From Cloacimonetes bacterium UBA3541 (GTDB lineage Bacteria; Cloacimonadota; Cloacimonadia; Cloacimonadales; Cloacimonadaceae): a DNA stretch of 64,000 nucleotides. The stretch covers positions 1 through 64,000 of the forward strand of contig DFOM01000001.1 in NCBI GenBank assembly GCA_002376725.1, given 5' to 3'. This document shows positions 19,110 to 28,174 of this stretch, in pieces. The notes beneath the pieces were generated by a model. That model had not been told where the DNA came from, made no database searches, and was given only the letters and a program-made list of their open reading frames with translations. The stretch's first letter is position 1, and each line of letters opens with the position of its first letter. Position numbers and translations under genes: made by a program.

Positions 19110-19931
19110 ATGATTAGAAAAACGAGTCACGCGGGAAGCTTTTATCCACGGTTTAAAGAGCAAATTATCGCTATGATAACTCAATGGATTGCTGGAGAAA
19201 CAGTTGCCCCTGCTTCCGAAGAAGCTCTGGCATTATTGGTGCCACATGCAGGTTATATATATTCTGGAGCTTGTGCAGCTAAAGGATTTCACTACATTTC
19301 TCAGCAGAACTTTGATAGCTTTATTATTCTTCATCCCAGTCATCAAGGGATACATTTTGACTATTCCGTTTCTCCTTTTGAACAGTATGAAACTCCTTTA
19401 GGAATGCTAAATCTGGATATAGAATTATATGAATTACTAACTCACGATAACCCTGATATTTCAAATCAGATTCGGTATCATGAGATTGAACACTCAATGG
19501 AAGTTCAATTACCGTTTATTAAATATTTCTTCCCAAATGCCCAAATCTGTTCCATTATGATTGGAAAACCCTATCCTCAAGTAGCAATAGAGTTGGCGCA
19601 AATACTGAAAATAGCGATAAACGGAACGGAGAAAAGAGTGGGAATTATCGTTTCCAGTGACCTTTCACATTATTATCCTGCTACTCGCGCTGAAAAACTG
19701 GATTCTATCTTTGCTGAACAGTTCTTAACCCTTGACCCTGAGAAACTCTGGCATAGTATTGTTTCTGAAAGCTGTGAAGCCTGTGGAATTGGCGGAATTC
19801 TTACTCTTCTCTATTATGTGAAAGATATTCCTAATGTAAAAGCAAAAATAATCCAATACACTCATTCAGGAAAGGTAACTGGTGATAATACACAGGTAGT
19901 TGGCTATTTAAGTGCTTTAGTCTACAGATAA
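19110..19931 (+). CDS. MEMO1-family protein (AmmeMemoRadiSam protein B)
   Basis: 273 aa, typical MEMO size. The conserved LVPHAGYIYSGACAAKGF segment and its histidine, the later EHSMEVQLPF and VSSDLSHYY motifs place the metal-site histidines of the MEMO family (related to extradiol dioxygenases). A ribosome binding site (AAAAGGAGGA) precedes ATG 19110. In many prokaryotes MEMO is linked to AMMECR1 and a radical SAM enzyme; here AMMECR1 follows after 9 nt, but no radical SAM gene is in the window. Confidence 0.92.
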   Translation: MIRKTSHAGSFYPRFKEQIIAMITQWIAGETVAPASEEALALLVPHAGYIYSGACAAKGFHYISQQNFDSFIILHPSHQGIHFDYSVSPFEQYETPLGMLNLDIELYELLTHDNPDISNQIRYHEIEHSMEVQLPFIKYFFPNAQICSIMIGKPYPQVAIELAQILKIAINGTEKRVGIIVSSDLSHYYPATRAEKLDSIFAEQFLTLDPEKLWHSIVSESCEACGIGGILTLLYYVKDIPNVKAKIIQYTHSGKVTGDNTQVVGYLSALVYR

Positions 19932-19940
19932 GGAGGTAAA

Positions 19941-20492
19941 ATGGTTATAACCGATGAGGCAAAAAAGGCATTATTGAAATTAGCACGCGATTCTATAGCT
20001 TATCGTTTCACAGGCATTCCTCCAGTCAAACCGACTTATCCTGAATTGCAGGAAAAAAGGGGTGTCTTTGTAACCCTTAATAAGCAGGGAGAATTAAGAG
20101 GATGCATAGGTTATATACAAGGTTATAAAAGCATTGTAGATAGTGTTATTGAGATGGCACAAGCCGCTGCATTTGAAGACCCTCGTTTCCCTCCTTTAAG
20201 ACAAAGCGAATTACCTGAACTGGAAATAGAAATATCTATTTTGGGTAACCTTATACTGGTAAATAGTATTGATGAGATTATAATCGGAAGAGATGGGTTG
20301 TATATTCAGCATCCTTATGGTTCAGGGATATTTTTACCCCAGGTACCTGTGGAATGGAACTGGGATTTGCCTACTTATTTAAGAGAGCTTTGTAGAAAAG
20401 CAAGACTCAATGATAAAGCCTGGATGGACCCTGAAGCTCAACTTTTTAGATTTGAAGCAGAAGTGTTCAGTGAATCAGACTTTTTGGCTTGA
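19941..20492 (+). CDS. AMMECR1-domain protein (AmmeMemoRadiSam protein A)
   Basis: 183 aa, one AMMECR1 domain. The signature LRGCIGYIQGYKS is clear, and FEDPRFPPL and LPELEIEISIL are the usual following motifs. Ribosome binding site AAGGAGG (19929-19935), ATG 19941. The biochemical role is unknown; association with MEMO1 is known and visible here. The stop codon lies within a TTGACA sequence (20489-20494) that may be the -35 box of the tRNA cluster. Confidence 0.92.
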   Translation: MVITDEAKKALLKLARDSIAYRFTGIPPVKPTYPELQEKRGVFVTLNKQGELRGCIGYIQGYKSIVDSVIEMAQAAAFEDPRFPPLRQSELPELEIEISILGNLILVNSIDEIIIGRDGLYIQHPYGSGIFLPQVPVEWNWDLPTYLRELCRKARLNDKAWMDPEAQLFRFEAEVFSESDFLA

Positions 20493-20537
20493 CAAATAAA
20501 CCAAAAACTTATTTTCAGTGCTAGAATAAATATCTCT

Positions 20538-20613
<76 letters not shown>

Positions 20614-20625
20614 AATAAAATAAAA

Positions 20626-20699
20626 GGCGACATAGCCAAGCGGTAAGGCAGAGGTCTGCAAAACCTTTATCCCCGGTTCGAATCCGGGTGTCGCCTCCA
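20626..20699 (+). tRNA. tRNA-Cys (GCA)
   Basis: 74 nt cloverleaf: acceptor GGCGACA/TGTCGCC, anticodon loop CTGCAAA (anticodon GCA), T loop TTCGAAT, discriminator T and encoded CCA. Confidence 0.97.
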
Positions 20700-20717
20700 G
20701 AAGTCTACAAAAAATAT

Positions 20718-20804
20718 GCCGGAGTGGTGGAATAGGTAGACACAAGGGACTTAAAATCCCTCGGACTTTTGTCCGTGCCGGTTCAAGTCCGGCCTCTGGT
20801 ACCA
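20718..20804 (+). tRNA. tRNA-Leu (UAA)
   Basis: 87 nt class II tRNA with a long variable arm (CGGACTTTTGTCCG). The anticodon loop CTTAAAA gives UAA. The acceptor stem GCCGGAG/CTCTGGT has G-U pairs at the first position (G1-U72) and the fourth; the discriminator is A and CCA is encoded. Confidence 0.95.
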
Positions 20805-20806
20805 TT

Positions 20807-20882
<76 letters not shown>

Positions 20883-20886
20883 TTTT

Positions 20887-22641
20887 TTATTCCTTCAAAT
20901 GTTCGCGTAAGAAATCATGATATTCCTTATTATTAAAGACCAATTCCTCATGCGTACCCTGATGAGTACAACCTTGTTCATCAATAAAGAGTACCTCGTC
21001 CACATAATGAAGAGTAGAAAGCCTATGGGATATTACTATAGCTGAGATTCCTGGATAGTTTGCATTGAGTTCTTGCCAGAGTTTTTCTTCGTTCTCCGCA
21101 TCCAATGAAGCAGTAATATCGTCTAAAACCAGAAGTTGCGGTCTTTTTATCAGAGCTCTAGCTATAGTAATACGCTGTTTTTGACCGCCTGAAACACCCA
21201 CTCCTCTCTGTCCTACCAGCGTATTATCCTTATCCGGGAAAGAATCCAATTCCTGCTCCAGTTGTGCAGTTTTGACTGCAATTTGATATTCTTCCTCAGA
21301 AATTTCATCCACAGGCATAAGGATATTTTCTTTAATGGTTCCAGTAAACAAAACAGGTTCTTGGGGAACATAACCAATAAGTTCACGCAACGCGTTCAAA
21401 TCTATTTTTGTGAGGGAATAATCATTAATCAAAATCTCACCTTTATCTGGTAAAAGCAAACCCAGAATTAGATTAGCAATAGTACTCTTCCCCGCTCCTG
21501 TAGAACCTAAAATCAAAATTTTTTCACCTTTATTAAACTCTAAATTACAGTTTCTAAGCACAGGTTCAGTCTTGGTTGGATAAGTACACTTAACCTCTTG
21601 AAAACTTATTTCTTCAATCTCTTGTGGTTTTATCTGACCTTGCCAATTCTCATAATAACTGGGAAAATCCTTAATCTCTTCTAAACGGTCAATATTAACA
21701 AAAGCTTGCTTACCTGAGACGAATAACTGTGGCAAATCAAGCAATGGATAAATCATCATACCTAAATAAGTATAGAACATATAAAAGGTTCCTACCGAAA
21801 TAGTACCTTTAACTGCCATATAGCCACCAAAAAGGATAACTCCTATCTGAGCAAAATAACCTATATACTCGTAAATTAGCAGAAGTAATGCATTCAATTT
21901 GACTACACCCATCTCGGTTTTGAAACGCTGAGCAAGAGCTTTATCAAAGAAACGATTATACTTCTCTTCGCTCACAAAGGCTTTAATAATTCTTATTCCG
22001 GAAAAACTCATTTCCAGCTGATTATTAATATTGCTGATGGCTTGTTGATTAAGTTCAAAATTCCGATAGAGCTTATCCGAGGCAAAATAGAACACCACCA
22101 TCATTATAGGTAAAGGAATAATAGAAAGCAAAGTAAGTCTGGTATTGATACTAAACATTACTACAAGAGCAAAAACGATTAAAGAGAAAGAATTAACTGC
22201 TCTAAAGATTCCTGAACAAAGAAACCAGCTTATCTTTGAATAGTCCGTTAAATCATCAGTTAATCTGGTTACTATATCGCCCGTTCGGAACTTATGAAAA
22301 AACCTGAAGTCTTTGTTTAATACAAATCTAAAATAATATTTTCTCAAGAAATTCTCAAATCGGATATTCATCCAGCCTCTGACAGCTGGATAAAAGCCAG
22401 TTATAAATTGAGCAATACCCAGTCCGATAAATATCCAAATGATACGATTTATTTCCTCCATCGGATTTGGATATCTGGATGGATCTCCTAGAATATTCTT
22501 TAGCAAGTCCAGTAACTTGCCAAACATTATAGGAAATGCAATGGAAACTGCAGAACTTGCCAGAGTGAAGACCAGCATCAAGAGAATAAACCATTTCTCT
22601 CTTTTCCATTGATTGACTATCCATTTAATGTGTTTATCCAA
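20887..22641 (-). CDS. ABC exporter half-transporter, degenerate-site NBD
   Basis: 584 aa: an N-terminal six-helix exporter domain (about 15-320) and a C-terminal ATPase. Walker A is GSTGAGKS, the signature is VSGGQ, and Walker B is LLVLDD, with Asp where the catalytic Glu normally stands. The partner gene has the canonical Glu but an altered signature (ISQGE). This complementary pattern is known from heterodimeric exporters such as TM287/288 and BmrCD, where one ATP site is degenerate. It overlaps the partner's 3' end by 8 nt. The substrate (drug, lipid or peptide) cannot be told from sequence. Confidence 0.92.
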   Translation of the reverse strand: MDKHIKWIVNQWKREKWFILLMLVFTLASSAVSIAFPIMFGKLLDLLKNILGDPSRYPNPMEEINRIIWIFIGLGIAQFITGFYPAVRGWMNIRFENFLRKYYFRFVLNKDFRFFHKFRTGDIVTRLTDDLTDYSKISWFLCSGIFRAVNSFSLIVFALVVMFSINTRLTLLSIIPLPIMMVVFYFASDKLYRNFELNQQAISNINNQLEMSFSGIRIIKAFVSEEKYNRFFDKALAQRFKTEMGVVKLNALLLLIYEYIGYFAQIGVILFGGYMAVKGTISVGTFYMFYTYLGMMIYPLLDLPQLFVSGKQAFVNIDRLEEIKDFPSYYENWQGQIKPQEIEEISFQEVKCTYPTKTEPVLRNCNLEFNKGEKILILGSTGAGKSTIANLILGLLLPDKGEILINDYSLTKIDLNALRELIGYVPQEPVLFTGTIKENILMPVDEISEEEYQIAVKTAQLEQELDSFPDKDNTLVGQRGVGVSGGQKQRITIARALIKRPQLLVLDDITASLDAENEEKLWQELNANYPGISAIVISHRLSTLHYVDEVLFIDEQGCTHQGTHEELVFNNKEYHDFLREHLKE

Positions 22642-24397
22642 GAGTGTCCTCCAATCTAATCATCTGCAGAGTTACCAGTTTTCTATATTCACTGGATTCC
22701 TTAAGCAGTTGCTGATGTGTTCCACGATGGATAATTCTTCCCTGATCAAAAAAGAGGATTTCATCTGCATCTAAAATAGTAGTTAAACGATGTGCTATTA
22801 CTACTACAGTTTTATTTGAGAAAACCTTTTCCATACTTTGTTGGATTCTAGCTTCTGTCTGAGGATCTACAGATGCTGTAGCTTCATCCATAACAATAAT
22901 TTCAGCATCAAAAGTCAGGGCACGGGCAAAACTTATCAGCTGTTTTTCACCTTGAGAAATGTTCTGACCTCGTTCCGCTAATTCTGTATCTAAGCCTAAA
23001 CGCTGTTCTTGAATAAATTCATCTAACTGAACTACACTAATGGCTTCCTCAACTTTTTCTTCCGGTATAGTATCGTTGTAGACTCTAACATTTTCCAGGA
23101 TACTACCGGGAAAGAGAAATACATCTTGAAGGATTAAGCCAATCTTTCTTCTCCAGGCTCTAAAATCAATCTCTGAAATGGGCATTCCATCAATTAGTAT
23201 CCTTCCTTTTTGTACTTGATAAAAATTACAGAGTAAACTAACGGTTGTAGTTTTACCACTACCAGAAGGTCCTACAAGTGCTATCTTTTTCCCTTTAGGA
23301 ATGGTAAAAGATACATCCTTTAGCACCCAATCTTCATCATTATAAGCAAACCAGACATTTTCAAAGCGAATTTCATCTTCAAAGACAGGGAATCTCTTTC
23401 CAGTAAAAATCTCATCTTCAGATTGAAGCTCGGTTAATTCTAAAATCCTTTTTAAAGAAACAAAAGCACGCTGTATCTGCATCACATTTTCCGAAATAGA
23501 CATCAGAGGCCAAATCATTCTAAAAGTGTAATCTACAAAAACAATTAAAGTTCCCAGACTAACTACACCTGCAATAATCTGAGGTACCGTTGTCCTAATA
23601 ATCATAACCAGAAAGAAGATTTCCAGCAGAAACATAAAAAAGCTTTGAGAACCATATTCTAAGAATGTAGTTCTGGTTTCCAGCTTATATTTGTCATCAG
23701 AAGCATTCTTTAAATCCTCGTAGACCTTATTCTGAAGATTCAAAGATTGAATTATGGGCACTCCCTGAACATAGTCAGTTATTTTAGCAGTGACTAGAGC
23801 ATTTTTTTCTCTAATTTTACGATAAAATTTGGATAGGTACTTGATTATAAAATAGTAACCAATAACGCCTACGACAATTCCAGGTAAAATATATATTGCT
23901 ATATGCCATTCTTTGAAAAACATAACTAGAAACACACCGAGAAAGAATAACAGATTGCCAATAATGCGGATAGAAAGATTTGAAAATAGAGCTTTTACTC
24001 TTTCTGCGTCAGATTCCACTCTTGCTATCAATTCACCTACTGCTTGTTTATTGAACCATTGAATAGGGAGAGTTAAAAGATGCCGAAAAACCTGCGCTTT
24101 AAACTTGGTGATAACCTTTACTCCAAGTTTGGAAAGTAAAACCGTCTGTAAATAAGTTAGGATACCGGAAAGAATGACTGCAGCTATAAACATTCCACCA
24201 TAAAGATACATCTGAGACAGATTCCCAGAGGGTATACTTTTATCTACAATATTTGCCAGAATTAAAGGATATACTAGCTGCAGAACTGAGGTGCAAAGCA
24301 TAGCAAAGAGACCAAAGCCTAAAAGCCCTATATCCTTTTTTATGAAAGGATATAAAAGATTAATATAATACTTAAGATTTTGCTTTTGATTGGGCAT
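22634..24397 (-). CDS. ABC exporter half-transporter, canonical Walker B NBD
   Basis: 587 aa with six transmembrane helices (about 20-320) and an NBD. Walker A GPSGSGKTTT, signature NISQGEKQ (the usual LSGGQ is changed), Walker B IIVMDE with the catalytic Glu, and H-loop IAHRLTT. It is the upstream gene of the pair and the two overlap by 8 nt, which favours equal synthesis of the two halves. The degenerate ATP site would combine this protein's signature with the partner's Walker motifs. tRNA-Pro(CGG) lies 30 nt upstream in the same direction, so the pair may be transcribed with it. Confidence 0.92.
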   Translation of the reverse strand: MPNQKQNLKYYINLLYPFIKKDIGLLGFGLFAMLCTSVLQLVYPLILANIVDKSIPSGNLSQMYLYGGMFIAAVILSGILTYLQTVLLSKLGVKVITKFKAQVFRHLLTLPIQWFNKQAVGELIARVESDAERVKALFSNLSIRIIGNLLFFLGVFLVMFFKEWHIAIYILPGIVVGVIGYYFIIKYLSKFYRKIREKNALVTAKITDYVQGVPIIQSLNLQNKVYEDLKNASDDKYKLETRTTFLEYGSQSFFMFLLEIFFLVMIIRTTVPQIIAGVVSLGTLIVFVDYTFRMIWPLMSISENVMQIQRAFVSLKRILELTELQSEDEIFTGKRFPVFEDEIRFENVWFAYNDEDWVLKDVSFTIPKGKKIALVGPSGSGKTTTVSLLCNFYQVQKGRILIDGMPISEIDFRAWRRKIGLILQDVFLFPGSILENVRVYNDTIPEEKVEEAISVVQLDEFIQEQRLGLDTELAERGQNISQGEKQLISFARALTFDAEIIVMDEATASVDPQTEARIQQSMEKVFSNKTVVVIAHRLTTILDADEILFFDQGRIIHRGTHQQLLKESSEYRKLVTLQMIRLEDTLG

Positions 24398-24427
24398 TGG
24401 ATCTCATCACCTATAATTATAAAAATA

Positions 24428-24505
<78 letters not shown>

Positions 24506-24517
24506 ACTTTTTCGTAC

Positions 24518-24545
24518 ATATTATGCTTTATCGTTCAAATGTCAA
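24518..24545 (-). promoter_or_regulatory. Probable promoter of tRNA-Pro and the ABC exporter
   Basis: On the minus strand TTGACA (24545-24540) is followed by a 16-nt spacer and TAATAT (24523-24518), 12 nt before the mature tRNA 5' end. I see no terminator between the tRNA and the exporter genes. Confidence 0.6.
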
Positions 24546-24894
24546 GATATTATTGCTGAAATTATTGTTATTGTTAGAATTCAAACAGCTGAGAGAAATT
24601 CCTTCCCGCTGAAAAAGAAAGAAAACTTATAAATCTTCTTTCTTCAATAAAAAGCTTATTTTAAATATTCATTATTTTTTCGTTACTGCATAGAACAATG
24701 GCGAATAAATTGGAAATAAGCCTTATTCTACTGTATCATCATTTGAATTTAATCATAGTTTTTTCAAGGATAATTGTAGACCTTATAATGCTTTGTCAAT
24801 AGAAGCATTTGATAAATTTAACAGAAACTCGTTTGAGGATAATATTATTTTTCTACTAATAAAAACAGAACTAGCTTTTGTGGGTATATTATCT
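24546..24894. other. AT-rich spacer without a gene
   Basis: Between the tRNA-Pro promoter and the end of the P-loop ATPase gene. Very A+T-rich; I see no ORF, RNA or strong hairpin here. Confidence 0.6.
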
Positions 24895-25581
24895 TTAAAT
24901 TCCTTTCATCACATAATATTCCCAGGGCTTTTTGAAGGTATAGTTCATAATTACACGTTTTTTACCCATTAATCCATCAGGAACACGGTCTTGATAAAGG
25001 TCCAGAACCAGATAATAATTAAAAGGTAAACCAGTTTTTTCACTACATTCAATAAGGATCTGGATACCTTCTTCAACTACTTCCCTAGTGGTATATTCCA
25101 TAAGATTATTATTACAGATAAATTCAGTTACTTTCAATCGGGAAGATGCTTCCAGTTGTTCTTTCATTTGCAAAATTTCTTCTATACTAGTGGTAAAAGG
25201 ACGATAGGTATTTACCACAAAAAGCATTTGATAACCCCGGGTTTCAATTTCAGTTTGAAATCTTCCCAAAATTTTACAACCTACTGGGTCACCTCCTACA
25301 TCCAGAATAACGGTTTTATCATAGTTTTCAATGGCTCCTTTAATGCTTGGGGAAAGCATTGGTAAATCAGCATGTTTGAATTGTCCTTCAGGTGCTATGA
25401 CCTCTATTCCTAATTTAGCAAATTCTTCTTGAACTTCCCTAGTGCGAAAATAGGGATTAACCACATCCATATCAGCTAAAACAACCTTGTTATCAGAAAG
25501 ATTGAGACTTTTTGCCAGATGAATACTGAACTCACTTTTCCCGCTTCCGTAAGCTCCAATGATTATATATAGAGGTTTCAT
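24895..25581 (-). CDS. P-loop ATPase of unknown function (SIMIBI/MinD-like)
   Basis: 228 aa. It begins with a beta strand and Walker A, IIIGAYGSGKSEFS (residues 6-19). Next come ADMDVVNPYFRTRE (36-49), a switch-like acidic segment, and VILDVGGDPVG, a Walker B-like strand ending in DVGGD. The layout is that of the CobQ/MinD/ParA-like class, but no residue pattern identifies a substrate. It is the last gene of a four-gene operon and overlaps the HAD gene by 4 nt. Confidence 0.7.
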   Translation of the reverse strand: MKPLYIIIGAYGSGKSEFSIHLAKSLNLSDNKVVLADMDVVNPYFRTREVQEEFAKLGIEVIAPEGQFKHADLPMLSPSIKGAIENYDKTVILDVGGDPVGCKILGRFQTEIETRGYQMLFVVNTYRPFTTSIEEILQMKEQLEASSRLKVTEFICNNNLMEYTTREVVEEGIQILIECSEKTGLPFNYYLVLDLYQDRVPDGLMGKKRVIMNYTFKKPWEYYVMKGI

Positions 25582-26237
25582 AAGTTTAAAACTTTCTCCA
25601 ATTCTTTATAATTATAAACAAAAATATCAGCTAAAGCTTGAATTTGAGGATGAAATTCCAAGCTATCTTCATCATAGATAGCAATAACTTTCATATTTGC
25701 AGCTTTAGCAGCTTGAATTCCAGATAGAGTATCTTCAATAACCAAACAAGATACAGGAGAAACATTCAGCAATCGTGCACATTCCAAATAGATATCAGGA
25801 TAAGGTTTCCCCTGAATTTGCATATCACCAGTTACTACGGCGGAAAAATAATCCCAAATTCTATTGCTAGATAGTACTTTTTGGGCTAGAGCATAAGAAT
25901 TACTTGTTCCCAAACCTAAAGGTACTTTTCTCTGGTATAATTTATCCAGAACCTCTTTTGCTCCAGGTTTAAGTGTAACTTCATTCTCATAATGCCAGCT
26001 TACCATATCATTCCATTCCTGCATAATTACTTCTGTGCTTTCAGGAAGTCCAAATCGGTCTTTGAAATATTGTGCTGTCTGAATAAAGGAATTGCCCTGA
26101 GGAAGATGATGGAAAAGGTCTTGAGGAACTGACAATCCTCTTTTATGCAAAAATTTTCTATCTACTTCTCGCCATATGTGCATAGAATCTATCAGAGTGC
26201 CATCCATATCAAAGATAATTGCTTGATATTCTTTCAA
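25578..26237 (-). CDS. HAD-superfamily phosphatase (beta-phosphoglucomutase-like)
   Basis: 219 aa. Motif I FDMDGTLIDS (residues 9-18) contains both catalytic aspartates, motif II is LGLGTSNS, and motif III/IV are KPYPDIYL and CLVIEDTLSG. An alpha-helical cap sits between motifs I and II (subfamily IA), as in beta-PGM and Gph-like phosphatases. The natural substrate cannot be predicted. It overlaps its neighbours by 4 nt on both sides. Confidence 0.88.
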   Translation of the reverse strand: MKEYQAIIFDMDGTLIDSMHIWREVDRKFLHKRGLSVPQDLFHHLPQGNSFIQTAQYFKDRFGLPESTEVIMQEWNDMVSWHYENEVTLKPGAKEVLDKLYQRKVPLGLGTSNSYALAQKVLSSNRIWDYFSAVVTGDMQIQGKPYPDIYLECARLLNVSPVSCLVIEDTLSGIQAAKAANMKVIAIYDEDSLEFHPQIQALADIFVYNYKELEKVLNL

Positions 26238-28174
26238 TTCAGAAAAAACCAGCGAAGTGAAGCGTGAAGTGATGAAGGAACAGGATAAACTCCGTAAATG
26301 GAGGTGTCCATAAGGTTCTTATAGCTAACCTGGAACTCAAATCTATTACCAATTTGAATTCCAGCCCATAAATCTATGATAGACGAGGAATCTATATAAA
26401 AGGTAGAAGGATCAGAATTCCAGTAACCACTATGTCCAATAAGAGAGAAACCACTAAAGATAGCATTATTATATGGTAGATGGTAGAAAAGGTTAAGGTA
26501 ACTGCTTCCTTCAAATTCTGGCTCTTCAAATAGCCCTTCAAAATTACTTTGCCAGGTTAGAGAAGGTTGCCATTGGATTTCCCATTTATTCCATATTTTA
26601 TTTAGTTTTCCTCCCAATCTAATATAGGGAAGTTTCTTCTCTTCTTTAAATTCGGTTTCCAGTTCTGGATATATATTTTCTATGGTTTTTCGTCCAAGAG
26701 AAAGGCTTATAAAAGTGTTAGGATTTAAAGAATAGCGAGTATAGACTCCTGCATTATTTATTTCTCTGATCTGTACATTTCTAAGCGAATCAGCTTCATT
26801 ATAGATACTGGGTATCCAAAAAGAAGATTGAGCAGGATTAAAATTACCAAGTGCCATTGCTCCCAAACTTAATTTACGAAATTGATAGGAAAGATCAGTT
26901 GCCAGTTGAACCTGTTTAAAATCAGTAAGTTCAGCTTTAATATCCCATTTAAGTGGTTTCAAGTTCCAGCGGAATTTCATTTCTGCCCTATCTTGATAAT
27001 CTTTTTCTCCTGTTTCATAATTGCGATCAGAGAAGATATGTTCGTATTTCAAAGACAGGTCAATTTTTTGAAGTTGCAAATCTTTCCAGGCTTGAAGATG
27101 TAAAGCATCATTATGTAAGGTTTTAATAAATTTATCTGATTTTATATCATTCTGTTCATAAAAGATTGCCAGGTCAGGTCCAACCCAATTAAATCCTGCA
27201 TATAAAGCACGGTAATGGTCCTTGACGATATAGTTTTGAGGAAGCCAGAATTCTGGACTAAGATTAAGCATAGAAAGCTTTGAATTGAGGTCAATCCAGC
27301 TAAAATTAAGCTTTGTTTTTGCTATTGGAACACTTAGATAAAGTTTAAAGGCATTGCGACTGGCATCTTCTTCCAGCCAGTATCCAGTTTGAGTTAGAAA
27401 ATCTAAACTTAAATACAAGTCCTTGTAATCAAAAAGATTATTCTTTTTTAAAGCTACTCTGGTATATAGATGCTCATAATCTCCAATTCCTGCTTCTATA
27501 TCACTTAAAGTCACTTCATAAGGATAGCATTTTTCTGTAGCATTGAGCTCCATAATCTCTTCCTGCAAATTAAATAAACCCAGGGTTAGATTATAAAGAA
27601 AAGAGGAAGTGTAAAGTGAATTCTGCAATTTAAATCCATAAAGATTAGGCAGATTATAATATTGAGGGCGAGAATAAGAAAAGAAACCAGATCTGTAGGG
27701 TTCATTCAAAGATAGAAAACCATTGGCAGATACTGAATCTTGTATCGGTTGATGAAAGCTTAAGGATTTTCTTTCCTTCTCTATCCAAAGCTCAATATTT
27801 TTTACATCTCTTGTTTTGCCTTGAGTTATTAAATTGATATAAGCAGGAGGAACCTGGATTATATCAATAATTACATTAAGTTCTGTCCCAGCAGAAGCAG
27901 GGATGGATAACTGATTAGCTTTGCGTGAAGAAAGAAATTCTTCCAGTAATGGAGTAAGTTCTGGCTTTTCATCCAAAACTTTAATAAAGCTCAAGATGCT
28001 ATCTGCTTCCACTTTAACTTGAACCATAACCTGAGCAGGATCATAACGAAAAGGCCAGGATTCAGGAAGGACAAGTGCTTCTCCTTCCAGATGTGCAGCA
28101 ATATTTTGTGCCGGTAATACTCCAGTAAGAATTATAAATAATATAAGAAAAATAGATTTAAATGATAATCTCAT
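26234..28174 (-). CDS. Putative outer-membrane beta-barrel protein
   Basis: 646 aa from ATG 28174, which overlaps the epimerase stop (ATGA); the frame can be extended 2 codons to TTG 28180. A signal peptide (about 1-22, ILTGVLPAQ) is followed by about 130 residues of soluble character and then many alternating amphipathic strands rich in Y, W and F. The last residues, LHASLRWFFLN, end in an aromatic-rich strand as in outer-membrane barrels, and YKNLMDTSIYGVYP resembles the end of TonB-dependent receptor barrels. No plug domain is visible. The ligand is unknown. Confidence 0.7.
   Translation of the reverse strand: MRLSFKSIFLILFIILTGVLPAQNIAAHLEGEALVLPESWPFRYDPAQVMVQVKVEADSILSFIKVLDEKPELTPLLEEFLSSRKANQLSIPASAGTELNVIIDIIQVPPAYINLITQGKTRDVKNIELWIEKERKSLSFHQPIQDSVSANGFLSLNEPYRSGFFSYSRPQYYNLPNLYGFKLQNSLYTSSFLYNLTLGLFNLQEEIMELNATEKCYPYEVTLSDIEAGIGDYEHLYTRVALKKNNLFDYKDLYLSLDFLTQTGYWLEEDASRNAFKLYLSVPIAKTKLNFSWIDLNSKLSMLNLSPEFWLPQNYIVKDHYRALYAGFNWVGPDLAIFYEQNDIKSDKFIKTLHNDALHLQAWKDLQLQKIDLSLKYEHIFSDRNYETGEKDYQDRAEMKFRWNLKPLKWDIKAELTDFKQVQLATDLSYQFRKLSLGAMALGNFNPAQSSFWIPSIYNEADSLRNVQIREINNAGVYTRYSLNPNTFISLSLGRKTIENIYPELETEFKEEKKLPYIRLGGKLNKIWNKWEIQWQPSLTWQSNFEGLFEEPEFEGSSYLNLFYHLPYNNAIFSGFSLIGHSGYWNSDPSTFYIDSSSIIDLWAGIQIGNRFEFQVSYKNLMDTSIYGVYPVPSSLHASLRWFFLN

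Noticed and set aside
20489..20527. Promoter of the tRNA array (TTGACA at 20489, TAGAAT at 20522)
   Set aside because: The 27-nt spacing is too long and TATTTT at 20510 gives only 15, so I could not decide; the array may be transcribed from the umuC promoter.
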